Part shown: positions 26,184 through 35,536 of the stretch, one piece after another | How the letters are laid out: every line of letters begins with the position of its first letter | Position numbering within the stretch: the first letter of the stretch is position 1 | Source: Serinicoccus marinus DSM 15273 | GTDB lineage: Bacteria; Actinomycetota; Actinomycetes; Actinomycetales; Dermatophilaceae | Reading direction: 5' to 3' | Assembly: GCF_008386315.1 (NCBI RefSeq) | Contig: NZ_CP043808.1 | Coordinates: forward strand, 372,001-436,000 | DNA: 64,000 bases | Made by a program: the position numbers and the translations under genes | The notes under the pieces: generated by a model | Database searches by the model: none | The model's input: the letters and a program-made list of their open reading frames with translations, nothing else | What the model was told of the DNA's origin: nothing

Positions 26184-29100
26184 ATGGGTGCAGGGGTATG
26201 GCGCAGGGTGGTCGCGGGGATCGGCGGGACGGGGTTGCTGCTCAGCGGCGCGCTCGTCGCCTCCCCGGTGCAGGCGGCCCCGGCGCCGGACGCGCAGGAC
26301 AAGATCGAGCAGGCGCTGGCCCAGGAGTTCGAGCAGGAGGAGCGGGTCGACTTCTGGGTGCGCCTGGGGGAGCGGGCCGACCTGAGCCCGTTCCAGGACG
26401 TCCGTGACTGGGGGGCCCGCGGCCAGGGGGTCTACGACGCCCTGACCAGCACCGCGCAGGACAGCCAGCAGGACGTGCTGCGGCGGCTCGACGAGGCGGG
26501 CGCCACCTACGAGTCCCACTGGATCACCAACGCGGTCCACGTCACCGGTGGGTCCCAGGACCTGGCCCTGGAGCTCGCCGGGGAGCGCGAGGTCGAGGGG
26601 ATCTACCCGACGGTGTCCTACGAGCTCCCCGAGGTGGAGCCCGCCCCCTCCGACCTTCCCGCACCGGCGGCGGTGGAGTGGGGCGTCGCCGACATCAACG
26701 CCGACGACGTCTGGGCCGAGTACGGCGTGGCCGGGGAGGGGTTCGTCGTCGGCTCGATCGACACCGGGGCGCAGTTCGACCACCCGGCGCTGGTGGGGGC
26801 ATACCGCGGCAACAACGGGGACGGGACCTTCGACCACGACTACAACTGGTTCGACGCCGCGGGGGTGTCCCCGGACGAGCCGGTGGACCTCGAGGGCCAC
26901 GGGTCCCACGTCACCGGCACCATGGTCGGTGACGACGGCGGCGACAACCAGATCGGCGTCGCCCCGGGTGCGCGCTGGATCTCCGCCAACGGCTGCTGCC
27001 CCACCGACGAGGCGCTCATCAGCTCGGGAGAGTGGATGCTGGCCCCGACCCGGACCGACGGCTCCGACCCCGACCCAGCGATGCGGCCGCACGTCATCAA
27101 CAACTCCTGGGGCACGACGTCGCCCTCCGACGACCCCTTCATGGAGGACGTCTCGCTCGCCTGGGCCGCGGCGGGCCAGTTCGGGTGTGGGCCAACGGCA
27201 ACATCGGGCCGGGCTGCGAGAGCTCGGGATCGCCCGGCAGCCGCATCATCAACTACTCGGTCGGCAACTACGACGCGGCGCACGAGATCAACCCGACGTC
27301 CAGCCGCGGGGCCGGTCAGGACGGGGAGACCAAGCCCAACATCTCGGCGCCCGGCACGGCGGTGCGCTCCTCGGTGCCCGGCAACGGCTACGCCTCCTAC
27401 TCGGGCACCTCGATGGCCTCGCCGCACGTGGCGGGGGCGATCGCGCTGCTGTGGGCCAGCTCCCCGCAGCTCGTGGGTGACGTCGAGACGACCACGTCCC
27501 TGCTCGACGGGACCGCGACGGACAACCCGGACGACCAGTGCGGTGGCACCGACGAGGACAACAACGTCTTCGGCGAGGGCCGGCTCGACGCCCTGGCACT
27601 GCTCGACGCCGCACCCCGGGGACCGGTCGGTGTGGTCGAGGGGACGGTGACCGACGCGGCGACGGGTGAGCCGCTGGCCGGCGTCGAGGTCGAGGTCGCC
27701 GGCCCGGTGGAGCGGATGCTCTCCACCGACGGGGAGGGCGCCTACCAGGCCCTCGTCAGCGCCGGGGACTACTCCCTGACCGCCTCCCGCTTCGGCTGGC
27801 TGGAGCAGTCCGCCGACGTCACCGTGCCCGAGGACGGGACGGCCACCCAGGACTTCGCCCTCGAGCCCGCGCAGACGGCCACGGTCAGTGGCACCGTCAC
27901 CGACGGCTCCGGCGCGGGCTTCCCGCTCTACGCCCAGGTGTCGGTGGCCGGCCAGTCGCTCGCCACCTTCACCGACCCCCTCGACGGCGGGTATGCCCTC
28001 GAGGTCCCGGTCGGCGAGGAGGTGCGCCTCGAGGCCGTGGTGCAGTACCCGGGCTACCAGGTGGTTGAGCAGGACGTGCTCGTCGAGGCCGACACGGTGG
28101 TCGACCTCTCGCCCACGGTGCTGCCCGACTCGTGCACGGCACCCGGCTACACCGCCAGTGACAGCGTCGTCCTCGCGGAGAGCTTCGACGCCGGGGTGCT
28201 GCCCGACGGGTGGGAGATCGAGGACAACCTGGACAACGGCCAGGTCTGGGCCGTGGACGAGGACGGCGGCGGCACCGGCAACCTCACCGGTGGCGAGGGT
28301 GCCTTCGCCTACGTCAACTCCGACGCCTACGGCCCCGACGGGGAGCAGGACACGTCCCTGGTCTCGCCGGTCATGGACCTCAGCGGCCTGGAGAACCCGA
28401 GCGTCAGCTTCGCCCAGGCATACATCCCGCTCGGCGACATCGCCGACCTCGACGTCAGCACCGACGGCGGCGAGAGCTGGACCACGGTGTCGACCTGGAC
28501 GACCCCGCAGGAGGGTGCCGAGGTGATGGTGCCGCTCCCGATGGCGCAGGGCGAGGCGGACGTGCGGCTCCGGTGGCACTACCACGAGGCCGTGTGGGCG
28601 TTCTTCTGGCAGGTCGACGACATCGTCGTCGGCTCTCGCAGCTGCGACCCGACCGGTGACGGTGGGTATGTCGTGGGCTCGGTGTCCGCCTCGGCGGACG
28701 GCTCCGCGGTGAGCGGCGCCGCCGTGACCAGCCTGGACGTGCCGGAGGACCGCGGCACCAGCCGGGACACCCCGGCGGACGAGGGCCAGGACGACGGCTT
28801 CTACTGGCTCTTCAGCAGCGTGTCCGGCGAGCACCCCTTCGAGGCAACCGCACGCGGCTACGGCGCGGCCACGCAGGACGTCGACGTCGAGCAGGGCGGT
28901 GCGGTCCGCGCCGACTTCGTGCTCGACGGCGGGCTGCTGGAGCTCGACCGGGTCTCGTCGAGACCGAGGTCGAGCTGGGTGAGGACTCCGAGACCGTCGA
29001 CCTGACGGTCACCAACTCCGGCACCGGCCCGGCCGAGGTCACGCTGGAGGAGGTGCGCGGTGACGCCACGCTGCTCCGCGCCGACGGCCGGCGGGTCGCC

Positions 29101-31479
29101 GCGACCGGCGAGGACGCGGCGGCGGGTGCGCCCACGCGGACCGTGGACGTCGAGCCGCGGGTCGGGGCATACCTCACGGCCGACGACGCGCCGGCCGGTG
29201 AGCCGGTCATGCGGCCGCACGAGGTGCCGTGGACCGAGCTCGCGCCCGTCCCCGCGACGATCGTGGACAACCGGGTCGTCGAGGTCGACGGGGCCTGGCA
29301 CAGCTTCGGCGGCTTCGACGGCACCGAGCCCACGACCGCCCACTACCGCTACGACGCGGCCACGATGGAGTGGACGGCGGGCGCCGACCTACCGCTGCCC
29401 CTCATGGCTCCGACGGCCGGGGTGGTGGACGGCCGGATCGTCGCGGCCGGCGGCTGGGACGACGTGGGGAACACCCGCAGCGAGGCCTACGTCTACGCGC
29501 CCGAGGACGACGCCTGGACCCAGGTCGCGGACGCCCCCGTCGCGGTCGCCTGGGCCGGCCAGGCCACGCTCGACGGGATGCTCTACTCCGTCGGCGGGTG
29601 CACCACCGGCGACTGCGACCCGACGACCGCCAGCACGGCGGCCTACGACCCGGCCACGGACACCTGGACCGCCCTGGCGGACTACCCCCGCCCGGTGGCC
29701 TTCCCGTCCTGCGCCGGCCTCGACGGACGGGTGGTCTGCGCCGGCGGGATCGGCGACGGCGGCCAGTCCACCACCGAGACGTATGCCTACGACCCGGTGG
29801 CGGACGCCTGGACGCAGGTCGCCGACGCGCCGGTGGACGCCTGGGGCTCGGCCTACGCCGGGGCCGACGACCAGCTGATCGTCACCGGTGGGCTCCAGCA
29901 GGGCGCGATCAGCAACGACGCCTTCTCCTACGACGCGGCGGCGGACGACTGGGCCGACCTGCCGAACCCCAACAACCCCGCCTTCCGCGGGGCCGGGGCG
30001 TGCGGCTTCGTCATGGTCGGAGGTCAGAGCGAGGCAGGGTTCAGCGACGTCGTCGAGCTGCTGCCCGGCTACGACCTGTGCGGCGACGGCCCGGTGGACG
30101 TGCCGTGGCTCTCCCTCAGCGAGACCGAGCTGTCCCTGGCGGCCGGCGAGTCGGCCACCGTGCAGGTCACGACCACGGGTGAGGTGGCGCAGCCCGGGCT
30201 CTACACCGCCGGGGTCTCGGCGGAGGGCGGTATGCCGGGCACGGCGCCGACCACCGAGGTCGAGATGACCGTGCTCCCGCCGGCCACGTGGGGCAAGCTC
30301 ACCGGGCTGGTGGCCGGGGACGACTGCGCCGGCACCACCGACCCGCTGGCCGGCGCGACCGTCGACGCCTCACCGACGCGGGGCGAGGGCCCGAGGTGGC
30401 GCTGGGTCACCGACGACGAGGGACGGTATGCCCGCTGGATCGACACCCGGGTCGGCGAGCTGGAGCTCATCGCCTCGGCGGTGGAGCACCTGCCCGAGTC
30501 CGAGCTCGTGGAGCCCCTCCGCGGTGAGGTGGTGGAGCAGGACTTCGCGCTGCTGCACGAGGACTGCGACACCGACCCGGGTCCGATCGGTCCCGAGGTG
30601 GTCAGGGTGGCCGGTGAGGACCGCTACGGCACCGCCGTCGAGCTGTCGCACGCCTACGACCCCGGCGTGGGTGCGGTCTTCCTGGCCACGGGTGCCGACT
30701 ACCCGGACGCCCTGGCCGGGGCCGCCCTGGCCGGCAGCACGCAGGTGCCGGTCCTGCTGACCAAGTCCGACGGCCTGCCCGCCGTGACCGCGGCCGAGCT
30801 GGAGCGGCTGGACCCCGGTGAGCTGGTCGTGCTCGGCGGCGACGGTGCGGTCGAGGACGCCGTGGTGGAGGCGGCGGCCGAGGCGGCCGACGCCCCGGCG
30901 CGACGGCTCGCCGGACGGGACCGGTATGCCACGGCGGCGCTGGTCGCGGCGGAGTTCGGCTCGGCGGAGACGGCCTACGTGGCCACCGGCCGCAACTTCC
31001 CCGACGCGCTCGCCGGTGCGGCGCGGGCGGGTGCCGTGGAAGCGCCGGTCCTGCTCGTGCGGCCGGACTCGGTGCCGGGCAGCACCGAGCAGGCGCTGGT
31101 CGACCTCGGGGTCGAGCAGATCGTCGTGCTCGGGGGGACTGGCGTGATCGAGGACGGCGTCGAGACGGCGCTCGAGGAGTTCGGCGAGGTGGATCGGGTG
31201 TCGGGTGGTGACCGCTTCGGCACGGCCGCCCTCATCGCGCAGGACTACCCGACTGCGGCGGAGGTCTACGTCGCCAGCGGCCAGGAATGGCCGGACGCGC
31301 TCGCGGGTGCGGCGGCCGCGGGCGCCCAGGACGCCCCCCTGCTGCTCGTGCGGCAGGGCTCGGTGCCCCCGGCGACGTGGACCGCGCTGGAACGCCTCCA
31401 GCCCGGCCTCATCAGCGTCCTCGGCGGGGAGATGGCCGTGGCCGACACCGTCCTCGAGGAGCTGCGCACGCTGGAGTGA
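26184..31479 (+). CDS. Very large secreted S8 subtilase with regulatory-like, kelch and CWB2 repeats, frameshifted
   Basis: About 1765 residues if the two frame breaks (near 27182 and 28948) are restored. Order: signal peptide (cut after VQAAPA); prodomain; S8 protease with catalytic Asp193 (SIDTGAQFDHP), His239 (GHGSHVTGT) and Ser near residue 409 (GTSMASPHVAGA), and oxyanion Asn (INNSWG); carboxypeptidase-regulatory-like beta domains; a MAM/immune-inhibitor-like jelly roll (WEIEDNLDNGQVW); five kelch-like repeats (about 29240-30070); and three cell-wall-binding type 2 (CWB2) repeats, each with DRYGTA/DRYATA/DRFGTA and YPDALAG-like motifs (30600-31470). It is predicted to act on the cell surface, anchored to wall polymer. 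Frameshift 1 falls at TTCGGG and frameshift 2 in GACCGG; both look like lost or gained bases. Start ATG 26184. Confidence 0.87.
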
Positions 31480-31496
31480 CCTCCCCTCGGACCGCG

Positions 31497-31529
31497 GCCC
31501 GGCCGCTGCCCACCCCTGCACGGCCGGGC
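31497..31529 (+). terminator. Hairpin after the subtilase gene
   Basis: GCCCGGCCG (31497-31505) pairs with CGGCCGGGC (31521-31529) across a 15-base loop, 18 bases after the stop codon. There is no T tract. Confidence 0.45.
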
Positions 31530-31553
31530 TGCGCCATCTGCGGCGCGGGCAGG

Positions 31554-31559
31554 CATACT
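31554..31559 (+). promoter_or_regulatory. -10 element (CATACT) for the Lrp gene
   Basis: CATACT ends 7 bases before the GTG at 31567, implying a leaderless transcript. Confidence 0.5.
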
Positions 31560-31566
31560 GTGCTGC

Positions 31567-32076
31567 GTGCCGAAGAATCCTCGTGACGACAAGCCGCTCG
31601 ACGACACCGACCTCGCCCTCGTCCGCCTCCTGGAGGTGGACGGGAGGATGTCCAACGCCACGCTCGCCCGCGAGGTCGGCATCGCCGAGTCCACCTGCCT
31701 GGTGCGGGTGCGCTCGCTGCGGGAGCGGGGCGTCGTCCGGGGGATCCACGCCGACATCGACCCAGTCGCCGTGGGGCGACCCGTGGAGGCGATGATCGCG
31801 ATCCGCTTCGGCGGCCACCGCCGGGCGAACTTCGAGGAGTTCACCCGGGAGGTGCCCGAGCTGCCGGGCGTGCTCGGCGCATACCACGTCTCCGGCGCGA
31901 TCGACTACTACGTCCACGTCGCGGTGCCGAGCGCGGACGCCCTGCGCGACTTCGTGCTCGACCACCTCACCAACCGCCCCGGCGTCCTCCACGCGGAGAC
32001 CTCGCTGATCTTCGAGTCTCTCCACGGGCGGGGCACGATGACCGCCGAGGAGGTCCCCGTCCCGGAACGGGCTTGA
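31567..32076 (+). CDS. Lrp/AsnC family transcriptional regulator
   Basis: Protein of 169 residues. The N-terminal winged helix (DTDLALVRLLEVDGRMSNATL, then IAESTCLVRVRSL as recognition helix) is followed by an AsnC/RAM ligand-binding domain (VLGAYHVSGAIDYYVHVAV). Proteins of this family sense amino acids and bind as octamers or dodecamers. The GTG start is 7 bases after a CATACT -10 element. Related Lrp genes in actinobacteria lie next to a trans-sulfuration enzyme; here that enzyme is at 24201-25406, so the pair may have been split by insertion of the subtilase and regulator genes. Ligand unknown. Confidence 0.88.
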   Translation: MPKNPRDDKPLDDTDLALVRLLEVDGRMSNATLAREVGIAESTCLVRVRSLRERGVVRGIHADIDPVAVGRPVEAMIAIRFGGHRRANFEEFTREVPELPGVLGAYHVSGAIDYYVHVAVPSADALRDFVLDHLTNRPGVLHAETSLIFESLHGRGTMTAEEVPVPERA

Positions 32077-32110
32077 CCCTCACGCACCGTGAGGCCCCAG
32101 GCTCGGGAGC

Positions 32111-32894
32111 GTGATCGAGATGACGGACCTGCAGCTGCTGACCGTCGGCCAGGTGGCCGAGGAGGTCGGCGTGAGCGTGCGCACGCTGCACCACTACGAC
32201 GAGATCGGTCTCGTCGTCCCCAGCGAGCGCAGCTTCGCCGGCTACCGCCTCTATACCGTGGAGGACCTGACGCGGCTGCAGCACGTCGTCGTCTACCGAC
32301 GGCTCGGCTTCGGGCTCGAGGAGGTCGCGGCCCTGCTGGAGCAGGACGCGGACGTCCTGGAGCACCTTCGGCGGCAGCGGTCGGCGATCACGGACCGGAT
32401 CGGCGAGCTCACCGAGCTCGTGCGGTCGATCGACGCAGCGATGGAGAGTGAGATGAGCGGCTACCAGATCACCCGCGAGGAGCAACGAGAGATCTTCGGT
32501 GACAACTTCACCGACAACTTCGACGACTACCAGGCCGAGGCCGAGCAGCGCTGGGGTGACACCGACGCCTGGAAGCAGTCGAGCCGGCGGACCAAGAGCT
32601 ACACCAAGGAGCAGTGGGAGCAGATCAAGGTCGAGCAGGACCAGGTCAACGCCCGCTTCGTCGAGCTGCTCGAGGGCGGCGAGCCCGCAGACTCCGAGGC
32701 GGCCATGGACGCCGCCGAGGAGGCGCGACAGCAGATCTGCCGGTGGTTCTACGACTGCCCGCGCGGTATGCACGCGAGCATCGCGCAGATGTACGTCGAC
32801 GACCCGAGGTTCACGAAGACCTACGAGGACATCGCCCCGGGCCTGCGCGCAGTTCGTCCGGGACGCCGCCGTCGCCAACGCCGCGCGGGGCTGA
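32111..32894 (+). CDS. MerR family regulator with TipAS domain, frameshifted near the end
   Basis: TipA-type transcription factor, about 260 residues. The N-terminal MerR helix-turn-helix (LLTVGQVAEEVGVSVRTLHHYD) and coiled coil are followed by a TipAS domain (about residues 120-255) that in Streptomyces binds thiopeptide antibiotics such as thiostrepton. Near 32848 the frame shifts by one base; the continuing frame gives the typical end (AQFVRDAAVANAARG) with a stop at 32894. Unshifted, the reading frame would run to 32995 with Arg-rich, non-family sequence. The start is GTG 32111 or ATG 32120. Promoter sequence not evident. Confidence 0.83.
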
Positions 32895-33007
32895 GACCGA
32901 GCGAGGCCGAAGACGGGCGACCCGGTGGCCTCTCACCCTTGTGGGTGAGGGGCTGCCGGGTGGACACTGGGGCTTTCGGACGCCCCGACCCGTGACCCGG
33001 AGGTGCC

Positions 33008-33633
33008 ATGTCTGAGGACACGTCGAAGGTGCTCGTCATCCCAGGGGAGTGGAGCGGTGACGTCGCTGGGGCTGCTTGCGCCGTGGTGCGGCGGCTGGTC
33101 TCGTCTCGACGCTCTTCTTCTGGCGCACGGCATGGAAGATCGATCTCGCGACAAGCAGCGTCGTGCTGGCGGACGAGCAGTGGGTCGACGGCTCTTTCGC
33201 TCAGCGAGCGACCCTCGTGGTAGTCCTGATGTCACTGTGGTTGGCAAGCCTCGTGTTCATCGCGACCGCAGTGCTCGCGGTCATCGAAGCGAGGGCAGTC
33301 ACCCAGCGCCAGGTGGTTGCGGAGTCCCCACCTGAGGCACCAGGGACGGGAGAGCGGAACCTTGTGGCGCAGAGTGTCTCGGAGGCGGTCAAAGCCGTCT
33401 CGGTCATCGCAGACAAGCTGACGCGCGCTCGGGGAACGGTCGTCCTCGGGGTTGCCGGCATGGTCCTCGTCGTCGGTGCTTTCACGGTTCTCGGGGCAGT
33501 GCTTGGGGACGACGGCGGCGGGACGGTCGCCGACGACAGCGAGCAGACGGCGACCCCGGGCGCCGACGAGGCCACGGTGACCGAGGTTCCTGCCCCGGCT
33601 GACGACGGCACCGCGACGGGCGACGCGCCCTGA
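33008..33633 (+). CDS. Membrane protein of unknown function, frameshifted near the start
   Basis: I do not recognise the family. A strong GGAGGTG lies before the ATG at 33008, but that frame stops after 71 codons; the rest of the protein continues in another frame from about 33090 (GLVSTLFFWRTAWK). Combined length is about 208 residues. Predicted membrane helices are LVVVLMSLWLASLVFIATAVLAV and VVLGVAGMVLVVGAFTVLGAVLG, with a short Asp/Glu/Thr-rich extracellular tail. Third-position GC is visibly lower than in the neighbours, which suggests recent acquisition. It sits between TipA and tmk. Confidence 0.6.
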
Positions 33634-33688
33634 CCGACGGGTGAGGCGGGCGCTGTGGATGGCGGGAGGGAGCGTCATACCCGTCCCG

Positions 33689-33694
33689 TAGGCT
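33689..33694 (+). promoter_or_regulatory. -10 element (TAGGCT) for tmk
   Basis: TAGGCT ends 6 bases before the GTG start at 33701, implying a leaderless transcript for tmk-holB. Confidence 0.5.
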
Positions 33695-33700
33695 TCCCAC

Positions 33701-34360
33701 GTGACCGACCAGCCGAGCCCTGACGCGCGACGCGGACGTCGGCCGGGGCTCTTCGTGGCGGTCGAGGGGGGTGACGGTGCGGGCAAGTCGACCCAGGCCG
33801 ACGCGCTGGCCGGCTGGCTGCGCGAGCAGGGGCATACCGTGCTCCGCACCCGCGAGCCCGGGGGGACTGCGCTCGGGCGCTCCCTGCGCGAGCTGGTGCT
33901 GCACGGGGAGGACGGTTCGGTCACCCCGCGCGCCGAGGCCCTCCTCTTCGCCGCCGACCGGGCCCACCACGTGGCCACCGTGGTGCGGCCGGCGCTGGAG
34001 GCGGGTGAGGTCGTCATCACCGACCGCTACCTCGACTCCTCCGTGGCCTACCAGGGCGCGGCGCGCGCCCTGGGGCACGAGGAGGTCCGCGAGCTCTCGC
34101 TGTGGGCGGTCGAGCGGCTGCTGCCCGACCTGACCGTCCTGCTCGACGTCAGCGCCGAGCAGGGCCGCCGCCGGCGCGGACAGGTGCACGACCGGGTCGA
34201 GCGGGAGGACGACGACTTCCACGACCGGGTGCGCCAGGGCTTCCTGGACCTGGCCGCCGAGGCCCCCGGCCGTTACCTCGTGCTCGACGGGGAGCAGGAC
34301 CGCGACGACATCCAGGCCGCGGTCCGGGAGCGGGTCGCCGGGTTGGTGGGGCGGGCGTGA
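33701..34360 (+). CDS. tmk: Thymidylate kinase
   Basis: Phosphorylates dTMP to dTDP, 219 residues. The P-loop is VEGGDGAGKST; DRYLDSSVAYQGAAR is the DRx motif with the thymine-binding region; RREPGG-like RTREPGGT is present early. The LID Arg lies in RRRRGQVHDRVE. The GTG start (33701) follows a TAGGCT -10 box by 6 bases. holB starts within the stop codon (GTGA), as commonly seen in actinobacteria, so tmk and holB are translationally coupled. Confidence 0.95.
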   Translation: MTDQPSPDARRGRRPGLFVAVEGGDGAGKSTQADALAGWLREQGHTVLRTREPGGTALGRSLRELVLHGEDGSVTPRAEALLFAADRAHHVATVVRPALEAGEVVITDRYLDSSVAYQGAARALGHEEVRELSLWAVERLLPDLTVLLDVSAEQGRRRRGQVHDRVEREDDDFHDRVRQGFLDLAAEAPGRYLVLDGEQDRDDIQAAVRERVAGLVGRA

Positions 34361-35520
34361 GCGTCTTCGACCAGCTGGTCGGCCAGCAGCGCGTGGTGGA
34401 CACCCTGCGGCACGCCTCGTCCGACCCGGCCGCGATGACGCACGCCTGGCTCTTCACGGGGCCACCGGGATCCGGGCGGTCGGTGGCGGCGCGGACCTTC
34501 GCCGCCGCGCTGCAGTGCGAGCGGGCGACGGCCGCACCGGAGGCGGTCGGCTGCGGGGAGTGCCAGCCGTGCCGGCTGGTCATGGGTGGCAGCCATCCAG
34601 ACGTCCGGATCGTCGACACCGACCAGACGTTCATCAAGGTCGACGAGGCCCGCGAGCTGGTGCTGGAGGCGCAGGCCCGGCCGAGCCTGGGGCGCTGGCG
34701 GGTCGTCATCGTCGAGGACGCCGACCGGCTCAACGACTTCTCCGCCAACACGCTGCTCAAGTCGCTGGAGGAACCCACCGCGCGGACGGTGTGGATGCTC
34801 TGCGCCCCCTCCCTCGAGGACGTCCTCGTCACGATCCGGTCACGCTGCCGGCACGTGCGGCTGGGGACACCGCCGACCGCCGCCGTCGCCGACCTGCTCA
34901 TCGAGCGCGACGGCATCGACCCCTCGATGGCGCACTACGCCGCCAGGGCCGGTCAGAGCCACATCGGCATCGCGAAGCGTCTCGCGATCGACGAGCACGC
35001 ACGGGCGCGTCGCCGCGAGATCACCTCGATCCCGGTGACGCTCACCTCCCTCGGCGACGCGCTGCGGTCGGCGCAGGACCTGGTCGACGAGGCCGGGGAG
35101 GGCGCCAAGGCCACGTCGGCCGACCATGCCGAGGAGCAGCGGCAAGAGTTGCTGACCCAGCTCGGCGCCGACCCGTCGGCACGGACCCAGCCGCCGTCGG
35201 TCCGGGCCCACCTGAGGCGGCTGGACGACCGGCTCAAGGCCGAGGCCAAGCGGCAGCAGCACGACAGCATCGATGCTGCCCTGACCGACCTCGCCTCGGT
35301 CTACCGGGACGCGCTGCTCGTCTCCACCGGGGCGTCGGTCGACCTGGTCAACGCCAGCGAGCCGGAGCAGATCGCGACGCTCGCACGTTCTTTCACCGCC
35401 GAGCAGCTGCTGGGTGCCCTGGAGACCATCGGCGAGGCGCGGCAGCGGCTCATCGCCAACGGCGCGCCGTTGCTGGTCCTGGAGGCGATGATGATTGGCT
35501 TGCTCCTGCCCCGGGGGTGA
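34357..35520 (+). CDS. holB: DNA polymerase III delta' subunit
   Basis: Clamp-loader subunit of 387 residues. The Walker A region reads GPPGSGRS with Arg in place of the catalytic Lys, and the zinc module is CGECQPC, both typical of delta' (the non-ATPase 'stator'). Other family motifs are VVIVEDADRLNDFSANTLLKSLEEP and a SRC-like RSRCRHV. It overlaps tmk by 4 bases at its start. The following hydrolase gene starts 17 bases after its stop. Confidence 0.92.
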   Translation: MSVFDQLVGQQRVVDTLRHASSDPAAMTHAWLFTGPPGSGRSVAARTFAAALQCERATAAPEAVGCGECQPCRLVMGGSHPDVRIVDTDQTFIKVDEARELVLEAQARPSLGRWRVVIVEDADRLNDFSANTLLKSLEEPTARTVWMLCAPSLEDVLVTIRSRCRHVRLGTPPTAAVADLLIERDGIDPSMAHYAARAGQSHIGIAKRLAIDEHARARRREITSIPVTLTSLGDALRSAQDLVDEAGEGAKATSADHAEEQRQELLTQLGADPSARTQPPSVRAHLRRLDDRLKAEAKRQQHDSIDAALTDLASVYRDALLVSTGASVDLVNASEPEQIATLARSFTAEQLLGALETIGEARQRLIANGAPLLVLEAMMIGLLLPRG

Positions 35521-35536
35521 GAGGACGAGGGAAGGG

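Noticed and set aside
30600..31470. Repeated segments in the subtilase gene as DNA repeats or CRISPR
   Set aside because: They are diverged protein repeats (CWB2), with about 90-residue periodicity and no conserved DNA unit; no CRISPR array was seen anywhere in the window.
32895..32995. C-terminal extension of the TipA-type regulator
   Set aside because: The Arg-rich sequence after 32848 is not found in the family; the alternative frame gives the normal TipAS end.
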